DNA of 5,958 nucleotides from an uncultured Oscillospiraceae bacterium (GTDB taxonomy: Bacteria > Bacillota > Clostridia > Oscillospirales > Oscillospiraceae). The notes below the pieces were generated by a model. It was not told where the DNA came from. It did not search any database and saw only the letters and a program-made list of their open reading frames with translations. The stretch spans positions 1-5,958 of the forward strand of contig CANQZF010000116.1 in assembly GCA_947628265.1 (NCBI GenBank), given 5' to 3'. The position numbers were made by a program, and so were the translations under genes. This document shows positions 5,066 through 5,958 of the stretch, piece by piece. Position 1 is the stretch's first letter, and each line of letters starts with the position of its first letter.

Positions 5066-5587
5066 CGGGCCGCCAAGAGAGGCGGCCCCTACGGCATTTT
5101 TCGTAGGTGCGACGAAAGACGGGGGACGGTCAGCCGTGGGCGGCCGACCCTACGGGACATCGTGCGTCGAGGGGAGGCCGGGTGAAAATTGAAGGACGGG
5201 TCGCCGGGGACGGCGACCCGTACGGCGTTGGTTGAAGGTGCGACGGTGGACGGGGAAATGGGCCGATGTGGTCATCGGCCCTTACGTCGTGTTGGAAAGG
5301 CGGTACGGTAAACGGAGAATGGGCCGCCGTGGGCGGCGGCCCGTACGGCGTTGGTTGAGGGCGCGGCGGTGGACGGGGAAATGGGCCGATGTGGTCATCG
5401 GCCCTTACGTCGTGTTGGAAAGGCGGTACAGTAAACGGAGAATGGGCCGCCGTGGGCGGCGACCCGTACGGCGTTGGTTGAGGGTGCGGCGGTGGACGGG
5501 GGGGCGGGCCGGCACGGTGTCCGGCCCTTACGGCGGTTTATGAGGGCAATGTGGTGGACGGGGGACGGGCGGGTTTAGAACCCGCCC
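5066..5587 (+). repeat. phased array of nine hairpins with varying but pairing stems
   Basis: Left arms begin at 5067, 5128, 5198, 5260, 5321, 5383, 5444, 5506 and 5567, giving intervals of 61, 70, 62, 61, 62, 61, 62 and 61. Most stems are 9 bp with a 3-4-base loop (TGGT, TGGG, GGGA, TAG). Examples are GGGTCGCCG with CGGCGACCC (5198-5219), GGGCCGATG with CATCGGCCC (5260-5281) and GGGCGGGTT with AACCCGCCC (5567-5587). The two at 5128 and 5444 each have one A·C-type mismatch, and the one at 5506 pairs for 7 bp. Stems differ between units yet remain self-complementary. The sequence between them is related: a TACGG-type start, a middle like GTTGGTTGAGGG, and GGACGGGG before the next stem. No protein coding is credible. 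The function is unknown. Confidence 0.85.
5211..5501 (+). repeat. 123-bp tandem repeat, about 2.4 copies
   Basis: The sequence from 5211 recurs at 5334 and again at 5457, a 123-bp period holding two hairpin units each. The copies differ at only a few positions: GACGG versus GGCGG near 5242 and 5365, CGGTAA versus CAGTAA near 5306 and 5429, and right-arm CGGCGGCCC (5334-5342) versus CGGCGACCC (5457-5465). The near identity implies a recent duplication inside the older, more divergent 61-bp array. Because 123 is divisible by 3, a spurious 41-residue-repeat reading frame runs through it. Confidence 0.85.
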
Positions 5588-5667
5588 CTACGAGAAATTT
5601 GAGAGATTTTCCCATAAAAATGAAACATTTCCAAAGTTTTTCGTAGGGGAGGGTCCCAGACCCTCCC
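5567..5667. repeat. facing hairpin pair around an AT-rich core
   Basis: GGGCGGGTT with AACCCGCCC (5567-5587) and GGGAGGGTC with GACCCTCCC (5647-5667) are perfect 9-bp hairpins with 3-base loops. Between them CCCCTACGA (5585-5593) is the reverse complement of TCGTAGGGG (5641-5649). Pairing can run on inward with two wobbles through AAATTT-type bases to about 5600 and 5634. The core (5601-5633) is AT-rich, unlike its surroundings. The whole 101 bp may be one symmetric repeat element; no gene is visible. Confidence 0.65.
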
Positions 5668-5958
5668 GAACACCGCACCAGCGAGGCGCGAGGCGCGCAG
5701 CGCCAGCGCCAGCGGACGTAGCCGCTTCTCTACCGACCACCACACGACAACAGACAATGTAGCGCGGCGGAGGGTAGACGCAGAGACTCCCGACCACCGC
5801 CCGGGCAGCGTCGCCCGAATTTATAATTCGGGCTTACGCGGACGTAGACGCTTCTCAATTCGACCACATCCGCGCGGATATGGTTCCACCCATGTGTATC
5901 GTCCACCACTGCGGGAGCCGTACCGCCGATACAACGTACTATCTAAAGGGTTTCAGGG
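5668..5958. other. non-coding tail with degenerate GTAG(A/C)CGC…CGACCAC repeats
   Basis: I see no credible reading frame here. GCGGACGTAG(C/A)CGCTTCTC occurs at 5712-5730 and 5838-5856 with one difference, each followed after 3-4 bases by CGACCAC (5734, 5861). A weaker relative, GTAGACGC then CGACCAC, lies at 5774-5797. Other symmetric pieces are ATCCGCGCGGAT (5868-5879) and TGTATCG (5895-5901) with CGATACA (5927-5933). It looks like an eroded extension of the neighbouring repeat array. Confidence 0.5.
5813..5837 (+). repeat. additional array-type hairpin (9-bp stem, TAT loop, TTAC flank)
   Basis: GCCCGAATT (5813-5821) pairs perfectly with AATTCGGGC (5825-5833) over TAT. It is followed by TTACG, the same flank seen after the array hairpins at 5273-5286 and 5396-5409. 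Stem length, loop size and flank match the array although the stem sequence is different, so it is taken as an outlying unit of the same family. Confidence 0.6.

Larger units (their letters stand above)
4898..5095. repeat. 198-bp segment bounded by perfect 30-bp inverted repeats
   Basis: Bases 4898-4927 are the exact reverse complement of 5066-5095, and identity stops sharply at both edges. Each 30-bp copy is itself a hairpin, with GGGCCGCC pairing with GGCGGCCC across AAGAGA (5067-5088 in the right copy). The outward ends are CGTAGGGG on the left and CCCCTACG on the right. The 138 bp between hold two terminator-like hairpins and no reading frame. The layout resembles a small non-autonomous palindromic element, or two copies of the local hairpin repeat in opposite orientation. 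No target-site duplication is visible at the edges. Confidence 0.7.

Noticed and set aside
5232..5543. Plus-strand frame of 103 codons with a 41-residue repeat
   Set aside because: It begins at TTG with no good ribosome site and runs through the hairpin array. It stays open only because the tandem period of 123 bp is a multiple of three. The product is Arg/Gly/Trp-rich with no known fold.
5066..5587. CRISPR array
   Set aside because: The regular spacing is suggestive, but the varying part is a self-complementary stem rather than a unique spacer. The more constant parts are long and imperfect, and no cas genes are present.
5575..5797. Minus-strand frames of 60 and 69 codons
   Set aside because: They span repeat hairpins and an AT-rich core, lack convincing ribosome sites and have no recognisable product.

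Overview
The window looks like chromosomal DNA of a GC-rich gut Firmicute, probably a member of the Oscillospiraceae (Clostridia). This is an inference from the phosphatidylserine route to phosphatidylethanolamine, the form of the PssA and Psd proteins, the extended -10 promoter, the AGGAGG-type ribosome binding sites and the many GC-rich intergenic hairpins. No rRNA, tRNA, CRISPR array or transposase gene is visible.

Layout: 1-283 is non-coding and packed with six short-loop palindromes, one a perfect 20-bp stem. A cation diffusion facilitator transporter gene lies on the minus strand (284-1387) with its own sigma-A-type promoter (1432-1460). A divergent promoter (1566-1594), abutted by a 7-bp inverted repeat, drives a compact plus-strand operon at 1632-4847. 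Its four genes overlap at three successive ATGA junctions: a PAP2-fold membrane protein, an LPG-synthase-TM/flippase-like membrane protein, phosphatidylserine synthase (pssA) and phosphatidylserine decarboxylase (psd). PssA makes phosphatidylserine from CDP-diacylglycerol and serine, and Psd converts it to phosphatidylethanolamine. The first two proteins probably remodel or translocate the lipids or their phosphorylated by-products; that part is inference.

The last 1.1 kb (4848-5958) has no credible gene. It holds a 198-bp segment bounded by perfect 30-bp inverted repeats with terminator-like hairpins inside. Next come nine hairpins starting every 61-62 bp (one gap of 70), whose stem sequences differ but keep pairing. 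Part of this is a 123-bp tandem duplication. A facing pair of hairpins around an AT-rich core follows, then a degenerate repeat region with one more hairpin of the same design. One hairpin with its flank occurs both left of the transporter (70-96, minus orientation) and in the right array (5561-5587), so the same repeat family brackets the genes.

The most unusual material is this regularly phased palindrome array with covarying stems. The lipid operon and the apparent manganese-type CDF with a duplicated C-terminal domain are of secondary interest.
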